DNA of 38,203 nt from Hofstenia miamia (GCA_900660155.1 CABFPE010000538.1:335698-373900), one strand, 5' to 3'. Shown: positions 1 through 12,225, numbered from the stretch's first letter. A program made the numbers and translations. The notes: a model not told the origin generated them from the letters alone.

Positions 1-960
1 TTTATTAATGTTGAATATGTTGAATAGGGAATATTCTCTTTGATAAGTCCAAATATTGAGGTAGATTTTATAATTATTTGCTGAATATGATTAGTCAAAC
101 TTGGTAGGTTTGAAGGAAAAGTCATTCCAGGAACAATAACGGAATTTTTAGTCGTAAGGCTTAATAATTTAAAATTATTAGGTATTTTACTTTTTCAAAA
201 TATTATAAATTCAGATTTATCTAAATGAAAATCCATTTTATTCAAATTGCACCATTTATTCAACTTAATAACATCTTCAATTTGTAAATCATTCGATGGA
301 CTAGTAATTTTAATATTGTCAGCATAAAGATCGCAAGAAGCATTAGAGCAACAATCAGGCAAATCATTAATGAAAATCAAAAATAAAATCGGTCATAAAC
401 ATTATTCTTGAGGTACACTACTTGTAACATTTTGAGTAGAAGAAGAAATATTATCAATTGTTACAATTTGCTTTCGATTTGTTAACTAGTCATCCAATAC
501 CAATCTTACTAAGCTTATATTTCAAAATTTCATGAGAAACTGAGTCAAATACTTTGTTGAAATCTAAATATAGTGTAGCTAAGTTGTTATTTGTATCATC
601 ATAATGATATAAATCTTCAGTATATTTGAGCAATGGAGTAGCAGTTGATCTATTTTTACAAAATGCCTGTTGCCATTCATTTAATTACATTTTCGTTTCC
701 CTAACAATTGGAAGAAGTGACTAGCAAAATCTTTTCAAATAGTAGACAGCTTTGCGAAAAATTGATATTGGACTATAACTCGAAAGCAAAAATTTAGATC
801 CCTTTTTATACACTGGAATAACTTTAGTTGTTTTGCATACAATCAGATACATTTCTTCCAGTATAATTTTGCGAAATAAACTAAATACATGAAAAAAATG
901 GTGAGAGAATATATTTTCAAGAACCTTGAAGGAATCTCATTAAGACCGCATCCAGTAGTT
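1..960 (-). mobile_element. jockey/CR1-like LINE, reverse transcriptase fragment
   Basis: Minus-strand reading in shifting frames gives recognisable non-LTR reverse transcriptase blocks in the right order. Near 740-900 there is a stretch like KVIPVYKKGSKFLLSSYSPIS (the usual NYRPIS block), near 540-680 QAFCKNRSTATPLL and LYLDFNKVFDSVSHEIL (palm motif A), and at 195-380 FINDLPDCC followed by LYADNIKI (motif C) and WCNLNKMDFHLDKSEF. The catalytic YADD reads YADN. Several stops and frameshifts separate the blocks, including a stop in the usual PQGSVLGPLLF block. The element is dead; its 3' end lies beyond base 1 and its 5' end is truncated near 960. Clade is judged by motif style only. Confidence 0.8.
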
Positions 961-2578
961 TTAGAAGACTTTAAATTTTTTTTTAAATATAAAACAATGC
1001 GAACCCATAAAGGCCCGCCATGGTGTTTTCAGATTTGAAATTTATTCATTAGTTCGTAAATTATATGAGTTTAAAAATTTTTTTGAAGAAGCCATCACAA
1101 ATTTTAACAAATTGCTTGCAGAAATGGGGTTAATAGCCATTGGAGAAATTCACATTGGAATAATTTTGTATATCCATGCGCTTTTAGTTTTTCTGAGATT
1201 ATAAAAATAGTATTTAATTATTTCTAAACATATTCCAATTCTTAGTAGAAAAACTAATAATTAAGCTTTTTTAGTTGCATTACAAGCGGTGGGGGTAAAC
1301 CTGAACTTAGGCCCTCTGTTTTTTGAAAAAGAAATATTTTCAGTATAGTGTCAGTAAAATTTAATTCCTAAATAGCAAAGGAGGCAAAGCAAACAACTTT
1401 TTCGTCATCAAATCTGACAAATTTTACATTCTTTCAGATTCAAATGATGATTAAAATGTAGGTAATTCTGAAAAGGCGCTTTTATTTCATTTTATTTCAG
1501 TGGCGTAGAATAGGGGGGGGGGGGGTATTTATGATATGCATATCCTACCAGATATGAATACGGGCCAAATATTGTGACGAAGCCCCCTCGGCCAATTTCA
1601 AATCGCCCAATTTTTGAATTTTTCTGTTTACTGGACCAAAGTTGGGTAATTAAAGACTTTTAATGAAATGTAAGTTTTTTAAACAAATTATTTATAAATT
1701 TATTCCCATTCATTGAATTTTTGCTCATTTGCATGCACTGTTACGTAACAGTAAGTGATTTTTGAAATTCGGCCATTTGTTTGAAACATCTTTTAATATC
1801 TCGGCTTAAGCACAATCAAGGACCACACTAGCATTTAGAACATTCAAGCAAGCTTTATTTTCAACCTGTTTGAGTCTTTTGTTATTAACATTAAAATGGT
1901 TTTATTGATTGCAATAACTAAATTGCAATTTTTTTCAATTCTGAAAATGTCAACTTCCTGTTTAAACTAATTTTATCTAGCTTGTTGCTGGGCACTGCGA
2001 TCTCTAACATTTGTGCAATTCGTCATTGTAGTTTTTTTACAGTACAAAAAGTAGTTTAGATCAGTTTTTGCTTACATAAGGCTTTGTCTGGCTTATCGTC
2101 TGAACGTTCGGGAAGGGAAAAATGTTTTAATGAAAAAAAACTTAACAGGTTTAAATGAGCTTAACGACGTGATTATTAAAATATCACAATATATTTTAAT
2201 TGTCAAATTGGCAAATTATTGTGTAAGTTCACTGTACATGACTTTTCAAAATCGATCATCACCTAATTTTACAAAAACTAAAAAATAAAGAAGTTTAGAG
2301 AAAGTGTTTTAAATGAACAACAGAGAAATACTTAATTTTATGAATATTTGATAGGCCTCATATTCATTCGATAAACATATCCAGCAAAAAAGCTTTAACA
2401 AATTACTGTACAAAAACTGAAATTACGTCAACATCAAAATTTTCATTTGAAAAGCACAGTATGCATAAAAAATAGTTGTCACTTTTGTGATATAAATTTT
2501 TATATACCGATGAATCATTCAATCTCCTCTTTGTTTTATCACGAAGTTTTTTGAAAAGAAATCTAAGATACTGAAAGT
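961..2578. other. intergenic, no gene seen
   Basis: No open frame with protein-like features on either strand. It contains a short hAT-like terminus with a run of 13 G near 1498-1525 (listed separately) and otherwise AT-rich sequence with many stops. Confidence 0.6.
1498..1525 (+). repeat. hAT-like terminal sequence with G13 tract
   Basis: The sequence CAGTGGCGTAGAATA followed by 13 G residues looks like the CAGTGGCG... terminus seen in many hAT transposons and their MITEs. No matching right end or 8-bp target duplication was found downstream, so this is a lone or decayed end. Confidence 0.4.
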
Positions 2579-4400
2579 ATTATTACTATTATTATTACTA
2601 TTATTATTCTTGCATCTCACAGCTTCATGCTGATATCCCTCTCAGCTCGGGGAACTCATCAGTTCCCAGGGAGTGTGAGAGCTTTCCTCAGGATTCTAGG
2701 TGTTCCTAACAATGCTGTCTTCTGTGTTACTGCTCCGCCCCACTTTGGTTCTCTCAACTCCTCCAAGTATTTTTTATGTTTCTTACTCAGTGCTTCTAGT
2801 GCTCCTACAACTGCCGGAACTCCCTGTACTTGTCTATCTTCTCTTTCTCCTTACTCTCTACATTTCTGTCCTTTGGTACTGCTATGTCTATCACTGTTCC
2901 CAATCTTTTATCTTTGTCTTCTACTACTACTACATGTATGTCTGGTCTCCGTGCTTCTATTACCTTGACTTCTGCAGTACCTTCCTTACTCTCCTCTAGT
3001 ATTCTCTTCTTAGCCTCATCTTCATTTCCTCATGATCTGTTTGGTCCTTCTCTATTACTCCTAAGTACTTGTACCCTTCCTTGACTTCCGCAATCTTATC
3101 CCCACTATTCGTCCTCAAACCATCCCCATCAACACACTTGCCTCTAGTCATTGTCACTGCCTCACACTTTCCTCATCCAAACTCTAACCCTGAATCTCTG
3201 CTTGTCTTCTCCAATGTCTCCACTTGCGTCTGAAACATCTTTCTTGAGCTTGCATACATCTTCAGGTCATCCATGTGCCATAGGTGACTCACTGCTCTAC
3301 CATTCGTTCCAGCTTATACCCTACGTCTGTAACCTTTAACTTCTTTGTGATAGGGATTAAGCTAACTGCAAACAGTAATAGTGCTAAGCTGTCTCCCTGG
3401 AATATGCCTCGCCTAAACCTCAACCTGTGCTCGTCTATCTCAGTCCACCAATTTCCCATCTCCCTATCTAGAAACTCAACCCATTTCCGTGAAACTCCAT
3501 TCGCCTCTAGCGCTTTTAATACCCACCTATCTGATATGCTGTCATATGCCTTCCTGTAGTCTATCCATGCCATTGCTACGTTTGTCTTCCTTCTACAATT
3601 CTCCACCACTGCCTGATCTATTAACAACTGCTCTTTGCCCCCTCTCATATTTGTTCTGCATCCCTTTAGTTCCTCTGTTATCAACCTTTTCTGTTCTAAG
3701 TAACATGCCAGCCTACTTGAAATCACTGAAGTTAGCAATTTTCAAGTTGTTAGCAGACATGTTATTGGCCTGAATTTGCTTGCCTCAATACCTTTCTTTG
3801 GGTCATTTTGTATCTGAAATGTCCTATTCCGGACACCCACTTACCACACACTCCTCCAATTCTACTGCTAGTCTCTCATGAATACTTGTGAACTTCTTCA
3901 GCCAATACCCATGTACCTCATCTCTGCCTGGGCCTTCCAGTTCTTCATCTTCTTTAGAGTCTCCTTCAGCCTTGCAGTTGTGATTACTTCTTCTTCTTGC
4001 ATGAATTTCTTTTGCATCTGCTCACTTTCTATCTCTTGTTTCCACACTCCCCCATATATTCTCCAGAACCTTACTGCGTCCTCACCTGCTTTAGCTGTAG
4101 CCTTTTCTCCTGCATCTAGTTCTTTGTAGAATCTTTCTTCTTGGGTCTCAAACTTCATATTGTCGTTTGCCTGCTTTGCCCTTTCCCTATATTTTCTTAG
4201 TTTCTCAGCTTCTGCAACTAATCTATGATTAAGCTTTTCTCTTGCAGTTTCTATAGTCTTGCCCTTACCTACCCTGCACTTGTCCTGTACTGTCTCACCT
4301 GTCCTGATCTTCCCTATTTACTGCCTATTCTTTGCCACTTTATTCTCAATTCTTCTCTCCCATGCTGGCTTTTTGTCTCTCTTATCTTCTTGTTGTCTTT
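2579..4400 (-). mobile_element. LINE with restriction-like endonuclease (R2/NeSL-like), internally deleted
   Basis: Minus-strand fragment of an RT-plus-REL LINE. From the 5' side: NWKAPG-like RDEVHGYW near 3890-3960, FRPITCL and KGCRTNMRGGKEQLLIDQAV (3600-3740), the palm block MAWIDYRKAYDS, IFQGDSLALLLF (about 3380-3410), and motif C as HMDDLKMY near 3270. The thumb begins at EGYKYLGV (about 3070) but breaks off and jumps to the PD-(D/E)xK-type block RRPDIHVVVVEDKDKR...VIDIAVPKD (about 2860-2960) and the family's QKTALLGTPRILRKAL tail (about 2670-2720). Region 5' of 3990 is open only in pieces. Frameshifts and stops make it inactive. The 3' end carries an (ATAATAATAGTA)n tail at 2579-2611. 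In Part of the usual protein the segment between thumb and endonuclease is missing. Confidence 0.8.
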
Positions 4401-4401
4401 T

Positions 4402-4443
4402 CATTTATTATTATTATTATTATTATCATTATAATTATTATAA
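4402..4443. repeat. (TTA)n tract, tail of the upstream LINE
   Basis: On the minus strand this reads (ATA/TAA)n directly after the 3' untranslated region of the LINE at 4444-6880, which includes AATAAA. I- and jockey-group LINEs commonly end in such simple repeats. It also marks the 5' truncation point of the neighbouring LINE at 2579-4400. Confidence 0.6.
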
Positions 4444-6880
4444 TGAATGACTTTATTTAGCCGCTGAAGGCAGACACTACAAAAAAATAAAAACAAGTCA
4501 AATTTTACGGCAGTGAGGACAGTCACAGGAGATAAAATAGGAGCAGAAGGAAGAGTAGGCTAAAATTTGAAAAGAGCGTCTTTGTGTGGCAAGAGAGAGA
4601 TCCCTTCTGAAAATTTTACATAGAGTGGAACAAGGAAAATGAGAACAGAATCTTGAGGAGCACCACTAGAGACAAGAGCAGAAGAAATAGACGAGTTGAT
4701 TTTGACACACTGACAACGATTGGACAGGTAAGACTGGAAGAGTTCAATGAAATCAACATCAAAGCCAAGTAAACTTAATGTGTCAAGAAGAGTAGAATGA
4801 GGGAACCGATCAAAAGCTTTAGAAATGTTAAGAAAACTAATGCAACCAGGATCATTATGATCAGAGTATAAATAGCAGTTTTTAATCAAAATGAGCTAGT
4901 GGTAGAACGACCTGGAAGGTAACCATGCTGAGAAGAGGAGATTAGGTGACGAATTTTGGGGAACACATAACAAAAGACAAGGCACTAAAAAATGATTGAT
5001 AGTTGAGAAAGAATAGCTATTGGACGATAAAAAGTGACTTTAGAGGAGGGAAGCTGATTGGATTTAAGCAGTGGAGAGATCCAAGATGTTTTCCAGCAAG
5101 GCGGAAAACGCTTAATGCAGCAAATGTAGTAGAAGAGATGCTTTAAATGGGTGGAAATAGTTGAAGAGGTTTCGTGAATTACAAAAGATGGGACCAGGAT
5201 AGCAAGGAACAGACAACTTGCAGGACTTAAGCATGAGGGAAATAACATGGTCGTTGAAGACAATGTCACAAAGGCGAATCAGCAGGGAGGTGGCAGGTGG
5301 ACCTGAGCAGAGAGAGATAGGAACAGAGAAACTCAAGGCGAAATAGGCATTGAAGATATCAGCTTTCTTAAGATCCGAGTGAGCAGAAAGATGGTTCCAT
5401 TTCAATCTGGGGAGGTTAGGTTTGGAATGCAGGGAACGCAAGAATAATAAGAATGATGAAAAGATCCAGATGAGAAGCTGGACAGGAGAGATATTTTGTC
5501 AAATTCCATGATGTTGATGACGTCTTCTGTGAGAGAAGAGAGTTTTGAAAAGAAAATACAAGTTGTTCAAGAGAATAGGAAGCAAAAAGATTAATTGGCG
5601 TCATTAGAGTCAGTGCATTCCAACAAACATTAGCAAGGTTGAAGTCACCACACATGAGATGATGAGGCGGAGTGAGAAATCCAAGTTGACGAACGAGAGT
5701 GATAGACTGATCATGAAAGTACTCAAGCTTGGATGAAAAATCAACAAGGGGAATACAAAAAGGACTGTTGGAAGGAGGGTTGTAAACACAGAAAAGAGAA
5801 ACAATGTGATCACTGAAAACAGCAGCACAGCCGCAACAGAAATCAAAGGAAAAAGACTCAAAGGAAATGGGGTGGATGTCAGGTTAGGGCAACGTGAGGC
5901 AATGAAATCACCACCATGACGGCCTTTGGAGCGATACATATAAGAAAGAACATTAAGTACGGAGTTAGGAAAAACAACACTGTCAGCAACTAAAAGATCA
6001 AGCCAGATTTCAGTAATGAAAATGATTTAAACGGGAGACTGCAAGAAAAATTTGTAAAAACTAAGACGACGATTTAATGAGACAAGACTGCGAGCAAAAA
6101 TGTGAAACCAGAGTTGGAAGTGAGGATTAAGTTCCAAGCTAAGAGGCACAGGTAGTCAATCACGACCAGAAGCATCACGACCGCTGGGACGAAAGCCAAA
6201 ATATTTGCGCTCAGCATCAGAGAGACGATAGTATTGGATCAAGAGGCCATCTGACCACACATCAGGATCAATGAGAGCAAGATGAGACTCTTGATTACAG
6301 ATAATATGGAAGGAGGCGAATGGAGAACCCGTACGTGTTGGAGTGCCAAGGATGTCATCAAATTGGAGTGAGGAGCAACGGAGGTGATTAGCAACATCAG
6401 AAGCAGAAACAGAATTAGCAAAAGGGTCTATATAGATGTGAGCTTTACGAGGAGGACGAGGAAGAGAACTAATCGGAACAGCAGGCAGTTGACATGAAGA
6501 TTGCTGTGAGAAAGCGGTCGATCAGGCTGTACAGGGCAAGTGGCAGCACAGGAGAAAGAGCAGCAGCAGGAGCAGAAAGTGGGACAGGATAAATGGAGCG
6601 ATTAAGAATGGTACATGAGGCGGAAGCACTGTAGGAAGCTTTCGAATTTGAATGGATGAGACATCGGAGGTGAGTTTGGCAAGCGAGTTTGAGAAGGATG
6701 ACAAGGCAACATTAGAAGGACTGACGTTGGAAGACTGGTGTGACAGGGAGGTGACAGCTTTGCGAAGCAGAGAGATGATGGTATCTTTTTTAAAGCATCA
6801 ACCACCGAAGCAATTTGGGCATCCGAAAGATTCTGTAGATCAGGAAGAGATACATTAGTCACAGGCATGACGGAAACCTA
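4444..6880 (-). mobile_element. APE-type LINE (I/jockey-like), degenerate
   Basis: Minus-strand element read through many frameshifts. Near 6600-6868 is a possible ORF1 start (MPVTNVSLPDLQNLSDAQIA). At 5640-5830 an endonuclease part reads SDHIVSLFCVYNPPSNSPF and then MCGDFNLANVCW, which are the YNPPS and GDFN motifs of the apurinic-like endonuclease domain. At 4985-5110 RT begins with WISPLLKS...FYRPIAILSQLS. At 4560-4889 the palm reads ISFLNISKAFDRFPHSTLLDTL and GAPQDSVLIFLVPL. The YADD block is missing, because the sequence passes straight into the 3' untranslated region with AATAAA and a (TAA)n tail. It is dead and internally deleted. The plus-strand frames in this interval are antisense shadows. 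Confidence 0.78.
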
Positions 6881-9800
6881 ATTAAACTGTATAATAAACA
6901 GGCAAATTTATTATTAAAGTTGCTTGTTTTGCGTCAAAACGACGTGCAAATAGTATTGGATGCAGAATGCAAGAATATTTAATAATCACAAAATCTAACT
7001 TTGTCTAAACCTCAATAGTTTCTCAGAGAGATTAAGCAGGGTGCTTTCATATGCAAACTTTGTTGTCAATATAGAAACCTCACAAATAACAAACCTTTGT
7101 TTATGATAGGTTTATCAAAATATCTTAAAAACAATAACTTAATGTTATCATAAGCTTTAGCATTGTATAAAGACTATTAGTGGTAATGCATGTTGCTACT
7201 AGAGGCAAAGCATTTAATTTGCTAAAAAGTTACAATTTTAGAACCTCAAACTAAATATACATGCACACTATATAATAGTAAATGTGAGTATGTGTATGTA
7301 TTTGTACATAAATTTTCATGTTTTTGCTCATTCCTATAACTTAATATGAAAAAATAATGTGATAATCACATCGTAAACATGGTACTGTAATATATCTTTC
7401 TTGTACATTATATTTTAATAAATATGCCAATATTTTTTCTAGTAGCTTGTATAATTTCATGTTAAACAGCTTACAATTACACTTTTGCTGTCCTCATTCA
7501 CTAACAATTTTCTCGTCGGATCATGATGCTAATAATAATCTATGGAATATTCGTTAACATAACTAAATTTTGGAATAGGTACTGCTTCAAAGCTAGCCGC
7601 AAGTTTGTAATCGAATTTAACATCGTGATATTATAAATTGTTTTTTTTGAAAACAATAAAAAATTTACAATTTATTACATACCCACCACCAAAATTTTCT
7701 GGACACTGCTTCATTAGCATACATGAGATGATAAGTAAAAATATATAAGGTTTACTACAAAACAGATACCATTGTGCCAGATTTTGCATTGAAAGCGCCA
7801 CATTTACAAAGAATAATAATAATCATTTATGACTTTTGTTCTTTTTGCAATTTTGAAGGCATATTTATATTTGAATAATTGTAAAACTGAAACACTACTC
7901 CTAAGTTTAACAATCAAACAATTAAATGTATACTAAATATATGAAATTCAGTTAAATTTAAAAGAAACTTCTTTATTGAATTATGATAAAGAACTATAAT
8001 TTTGCAAGATATACAATTACTTCTAAACCGAAAATTTGTATTGAGAAGTAAATAAACGTATTATGAGTTTAACGTTTATAATATCTTCGTAGCAATCGCT
8101 AAAATAATTTCCTTACATAACAATATTGATATATCATTTTCATCAACCTCTCTTAAGAATTCTTTATTTTTAGGCACTATAATATTTCTAATGCATCAGG
8201 ATCCGACATTTCTTCAAGTTTTGGAATGTTTGAAATACTAAGCTTTGGTAGAAACTTAGTTGATGTTTTTAAGTTGATGTTCCTAATCTTTTCTAATGCC
8301 ACTTCTGCAATCTTGGTTTGTTGAATTGACTTACAAAACAAAACAACGTCATTACTTTTATTAATTTTCAGGTTTTCAATAATAGCGTATTATCCTCTAA
8401 GTTCTTCATCAATTTTCCGATATTAGAAACACATTTTTTGCACTCTTTTATATTTAATGAAACATCCTTATTGTTAAGAGATCTGCATGAAACCACTATT
8501 GACAAATATCGCATTTACCTAGTAGCAAGTATCAAGTAGAGTAAATCATTTGAACAAATTTTTCCAAGTAAGTATTATCAAGTATTAAGAAAGGAACGAT
8601 AATTTCAAGTATTTTCATCACAATATCATCAACATCAATGATAATAATTGAGTTATAGCAGAGAATCAATTTTTTTCAAGAGTCTATGTATTTCGCCTCA
8701 CTTTAAATTGCTGTTGATTTATTTGTAACAGACAGACGTTGCAGAATTGTTGGGTAGTTCTACCTTAGCGACTGTTGAGAAGGAAAGATTTTGCTTCAAA
8801 TTGTCTAAAACCCAATCACAACAATCTGATATGTCAATAAATTAATACATCATAGCACTTTCAAGCTTTTCTGAAAAGTGTCAAGTCTATATTTTCAAAT
8901 GACAGCTATCCCCATTCTCAATTACAATATTTTAGTATTAAGTACTTGGTCAAAACCCTGCATCTGAGTTCTTTCTTTTTCTTATTCAGCAGTCTTTTGT
9001 GAGAAATTTGAATATTATCCTCTATTTTGATCTTTTCAACTTTAACTATCAGCAGTGTTTCCTTGATTTGTTTTATATTCTTCTAGATCATCGTCTTTCT
9101 CCTCTAGGAAATATATTAATTACAAATTATCATTATCCAAGTAGATTATCTCACATTTTGTCATTCTTCCTTTGTAATCCATGAGATTTGGAGGTTATGG
9201 AAGTTACCATTAAATAAAACCTACTTATGTTTCTAGCATTGCTTTTTACTATATGCGAGAAATATTACCTGATTCTTCCTTTGTTTTAGTCAATTTTTGA
9301 AAGAATATTTATAGTAGTTAAAATGACAAACTTTTCCATGTGTCATCTAGTTTTCCATGATGCAATGAAATAAGTATTTAATTCTCTCGATCCTCAGATA
9401 TTAATAGATGAAAAAATTGAAATTCACGTTAAGTAAATGAAACCTGATTAAACTATAAGAAAGCTGATTTATGTATGAAATCAAAATTAGGATTTTTGTG
9501 ATAAAAAGATGGAGAATTCAATGGCATAGCATATTTGTTTTAGTATTTAAAACTACTACTTGAAATTGGCATTATGACATTTGAATCATTTGTATTTTTA
9601 ATATTCTACATAACATTTTGTAATTTCTAATTATAATACGACTTCCATATATATATAGGCATATCAAGACAGTTCAAGACGGACCAAACTCGATATAAAC
9701 TTTTAAGAAAAAACCAGTAAAGCATTTTAAGACGACAATTAACATTCTATTGGCAGTATGCAAAATATGGAAGTTAAGATTACATTCAGTTATTTATTTA

Positions 9801-9885
9801 AATATATGATTTTAATATAAGCTAAATGAAGGTAATTTTTTAGATCATTAAGCTGTTCGGAGTTGGGCCCTTCTTCAACTCATAA
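6881..9885. other. intergenic, mostly featureless
   Basis: AT-rich, stop-dense sequence. The only coding-like trace is the minus-strand relic at 8161-8480, with weaker lysine/glutamate-rich fragments up to about 9120 in broken frames. A short (TA)n lies near 9645-9656. No promoter or RNA gene could be supported. Confidence 0.5.
8161..8480 (-). pseudogene. coding relic, unrecognised (possibly B-box/TRIM-like tail)
   Basis: The minus strand has a run of about 75 sense codons from about 8388 to a TAG near 8179. It includes KSNDVVLFCKSIQQTKIAEV, then KTSTKFLPKLSIS and EEMSDPDALEIL. A further open run (KECKKCVSNIGKLMKNLEDN) lies just upstream but in another frame, so one frameshift at about 8388 separates them. 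The amino-acid texture is that of a real helical protein. The ending faintly recalls the linker after the coiled coil in invertebrate B-box/TRIM proteins, but this is a weak impression. It could be a decayed gene, a sequencing indel in a real exon, or a chance frame in AT-rich DNA. Confidence 0.3.
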
Positions 9886-10777
9886 CAGAGATTGAACCGG
9901 CTTCCGGCCGGCCGAGGGACATTGGGCCGCAATATACGGGCTTGAAGTCGCTTTTAAATTTCATGAAAGGCCCGTAAAATTACCGGCCAAATATTATAAA
10001 AAAATTTCTTGTTTTATCTTATAAACAGGAAAATTTTGTTCAGTTTGTGATGAATTCCTATGAAAATCTAAATTTCGAAAAAATTTTATAGTATGAGCAA
10101 TCTACAGTATTGCAATTAGAATAATAATTAAATTTACATTCTGGAATCTCTTATAAATTTTGGTACAATCGGAGTTGTTCTGCTTTTTGATAGGGAAATT
10201 TTGCTTCAGTTTTTTATGGAACTTACTAAAAATATTGAAAGAAGCTGTTTATAATACTGAAAATGTAATCTATAAGATTTATACTTGAAATTTGAGAGAC
10301 CTCATGCAAATAAAGCAACTTGAACCCTTGTACTTTTCTAATATTGGAAGGGACGCTCAAAATAAATTTGAGGGATGCAAAACCTTCAGATAAAAATGTC
10401 AGTTGACACAACCTTACTAAAGAAGCAATTATGTTTAGTTTAAGCGAAATATTTTTAAATGTTATTTGTGTACTTAAAAGTTATTCAATACTAAGCTGGG
10501 TCAAATGCCACAGCAATATGAAACATAATGATTGATACTGATACTTGCTTAATTTTATATATTTTTCCTATCATGCAAAATAAGCTAACTAAATAAAAAC
10601 TGAAACATTCACAATTTAAATTCACTGAAAAGTGAAAACTGATTAAAGTTATGCAAAGATTTGATAGAAAATATCAAAATTGTGTTTTGCTAAAAATTTA
10701 GTTATAATGGATTGAAATGTGCGTTATGCAGTATCAGCTCTTTGCATTGCCAAGTGCAATGTTCTAGATTAAAACAG

Positions 10778-10779
<2 letters not shown>

Positions 10780-10810
<31 letters not shown>

Positions 10811-10938
10811 NGGTTGAGATCAGAACCTGAAAGAAGTTATAAAAGTGGACATAGGTTGACCGGGGTCGTGGGTGGGTTCCTCCCCTATGTCATTCGGAAT
10901 AGATGTGGTATAAGAGACAGTATATATATATATATATA
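10780..10938. repeat. (TA)n microsatellite split by an insert
   Basis: (AT)n at 10780-10810 and (TA)n at 10921-10938 look like one tract interrupted by an ambiguous base and a non-repetitive segment of 109 bases. Confidence 0.8.
10811..10920. other. assembly gap and probable chimeric segment with Tn5 mosaic-end-like sequence
   Basis: Position 10811 is N. The following bases are much more GC-rich than the surroundings. The segment ends at 10901-10920 with AGATGTGGTATAAGAGACAG. This equals the 19-bp Tn5/Nextera mosaic end (AGATGTG TATAAGAGACAG) with one extra G, and genomic-looking (TA)n follows directly after its CAG, the orientation expected in a tagmented library. The likeliest reading is adapter-containing sequence pulled in during gap filling inside a microsatellite. 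A native repeat that happens to resemble the mosaic end cannot be excluded. Confidence 0.6.
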
Positions 10939-12225
10939 CTTGCGCTGATTAAATATACATTGTAAATAAAATTTACCAGCCAAAGACGGCCAGTCGGTAT
11001 TAGCTGTTTCCAGCCAACTACCGGCCCCGGCCTTAAAATTTCCGGCCGGTTCCAACTATGAGTCATAATGCAAAAACAAAGAAATCAAGGTTAATCATAT
11101 TTTACATTTATTTGCACATTAAACATTAAATAACTATGACATAGGGTGTAAAATAACTAATTATTATTAATATTAGATTTTGTCATGATCCCATGAAAAG
11201 CGCAAAATCTAAAATTTTATAAAGAAATGATCAAAGTATAAGAAGAATATCAGAAAAACCTTAAAAAAGCAGTAAATAATATATATATTTAAGTAACTAT
11301 ATAGGCGCAGGAAAAAGGAGGGTAGAAGAGGCAAAACCCCTCTCCCACTTTTGAACTTCTAGACAAAAAATGCTTCAAATTACATGAATCGTTATGCATA
11401 AAGCCCAAGGCCTTTATAAAACCGCAAATTTTTAGGAGCCTTTGCCTCTGAACTTGGTTCAGGGCCATTTGATTATCTGAATCCCACCAAAGGCCATTGA
11501 AATTCCTTCATCGAGCATTACAAGCACCAATTTTCGCAAACATATTAGTCAATTCCTTCATATAGTTTTTTTGAAGAATTTCGCCCTCACTTTCATAGAG
11601 CTTTTTGCGTCTATGAACTATAGAGGTGCATAGGCGAAAGTTTAGATGAAGATTTAGTACCCTTTATTTTCCTATTTGTTAAAAACCATGTATGTTATTG
11701 TGTCGTCATAGTTACTAAATTTAAATACACAATTCCAATTTCCAACTTCCCTTTAAAAGAATGTCAAGAATAGAAATATAGAGTATTCTGATTAACAATG
11801 ATGACAAATTTTCATTTTCAGGGGAATCATCTCATCTTAATCATTATCATCTACACTAACCAATCAGTCCATGGTGTCAATAGTCGAGCAATAGGATTCC
11901 GAGATGTGTCAGATGAAAAAGTTGAATAGAAATTAGCAAAGTGTATATTTTTACAAAATATATTTTATCTTATTGTCAATTAGATATAGAGGGGCTCTTC
12001 AGAATCCTGAATCAGCTAAGAAATCGGCCCAGAATTGACAGAGTAAAGGCTGCTTAAGTGTATGTAAGCATACATGCACAGCCATGTCTGTTCAAGGGAA
12101 GCTGCAGGCGGATTATCCTTGAAGTTAACAAGAACACCTCTATTTCAAAACAAACTTGTAATGAAAAATGTAATTTCGCACAATTGGTTTTGCACATATC
12201 ATTATAAATAAATCGCATTTTTTAC

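Larger units (their letters stand above)
9886..11060. mobile_element. non-autonomous hAT element
   Basis: The left end reads CAGAGATTGAACCGG and the right end, read inward on the other strand, CATAGTTGGAACCGG (12 of 15 identical). These are outer CANAG-type ends typical of hAT elements. The flanking octamers are ACTCATAA (9878-9885) and AGTCATAA (11061-11068), an 8-bp target-site duplication with one mismatch. Both subterminal regions carry GC-rich CCGGCC motifs unlike the AT-rich surroundings. No transposase frame lies inside, so mobility would have depended on a partner element. The interior holds a (TA)n tract broken by the N at 10811 and the odd segment 10812-10920, so its true length is uncertain. 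Confidence 0.65.

Noticed and set aside
1498..2010. MITE pairing the CAGTGGCG end at 1498 with the GGGCACTG at about 1987
   Set aside because: Flanking octamers differ and the inner sequences are not inverted repeats.
2627..4450. Several plus-strand open frames rich in S, L, F and T
   Set aside because: They are antisense of the LINE whose reverse transcriptase and endonuclease motifs read on the minus strand.
10812..10900. tRNA- or SINE-derived promoter (GGTGGGTTCCTCCCC as a B box)
   Set aside because: It does not fit the B-box consensus, and no A box or cloverleaf can be drawn.
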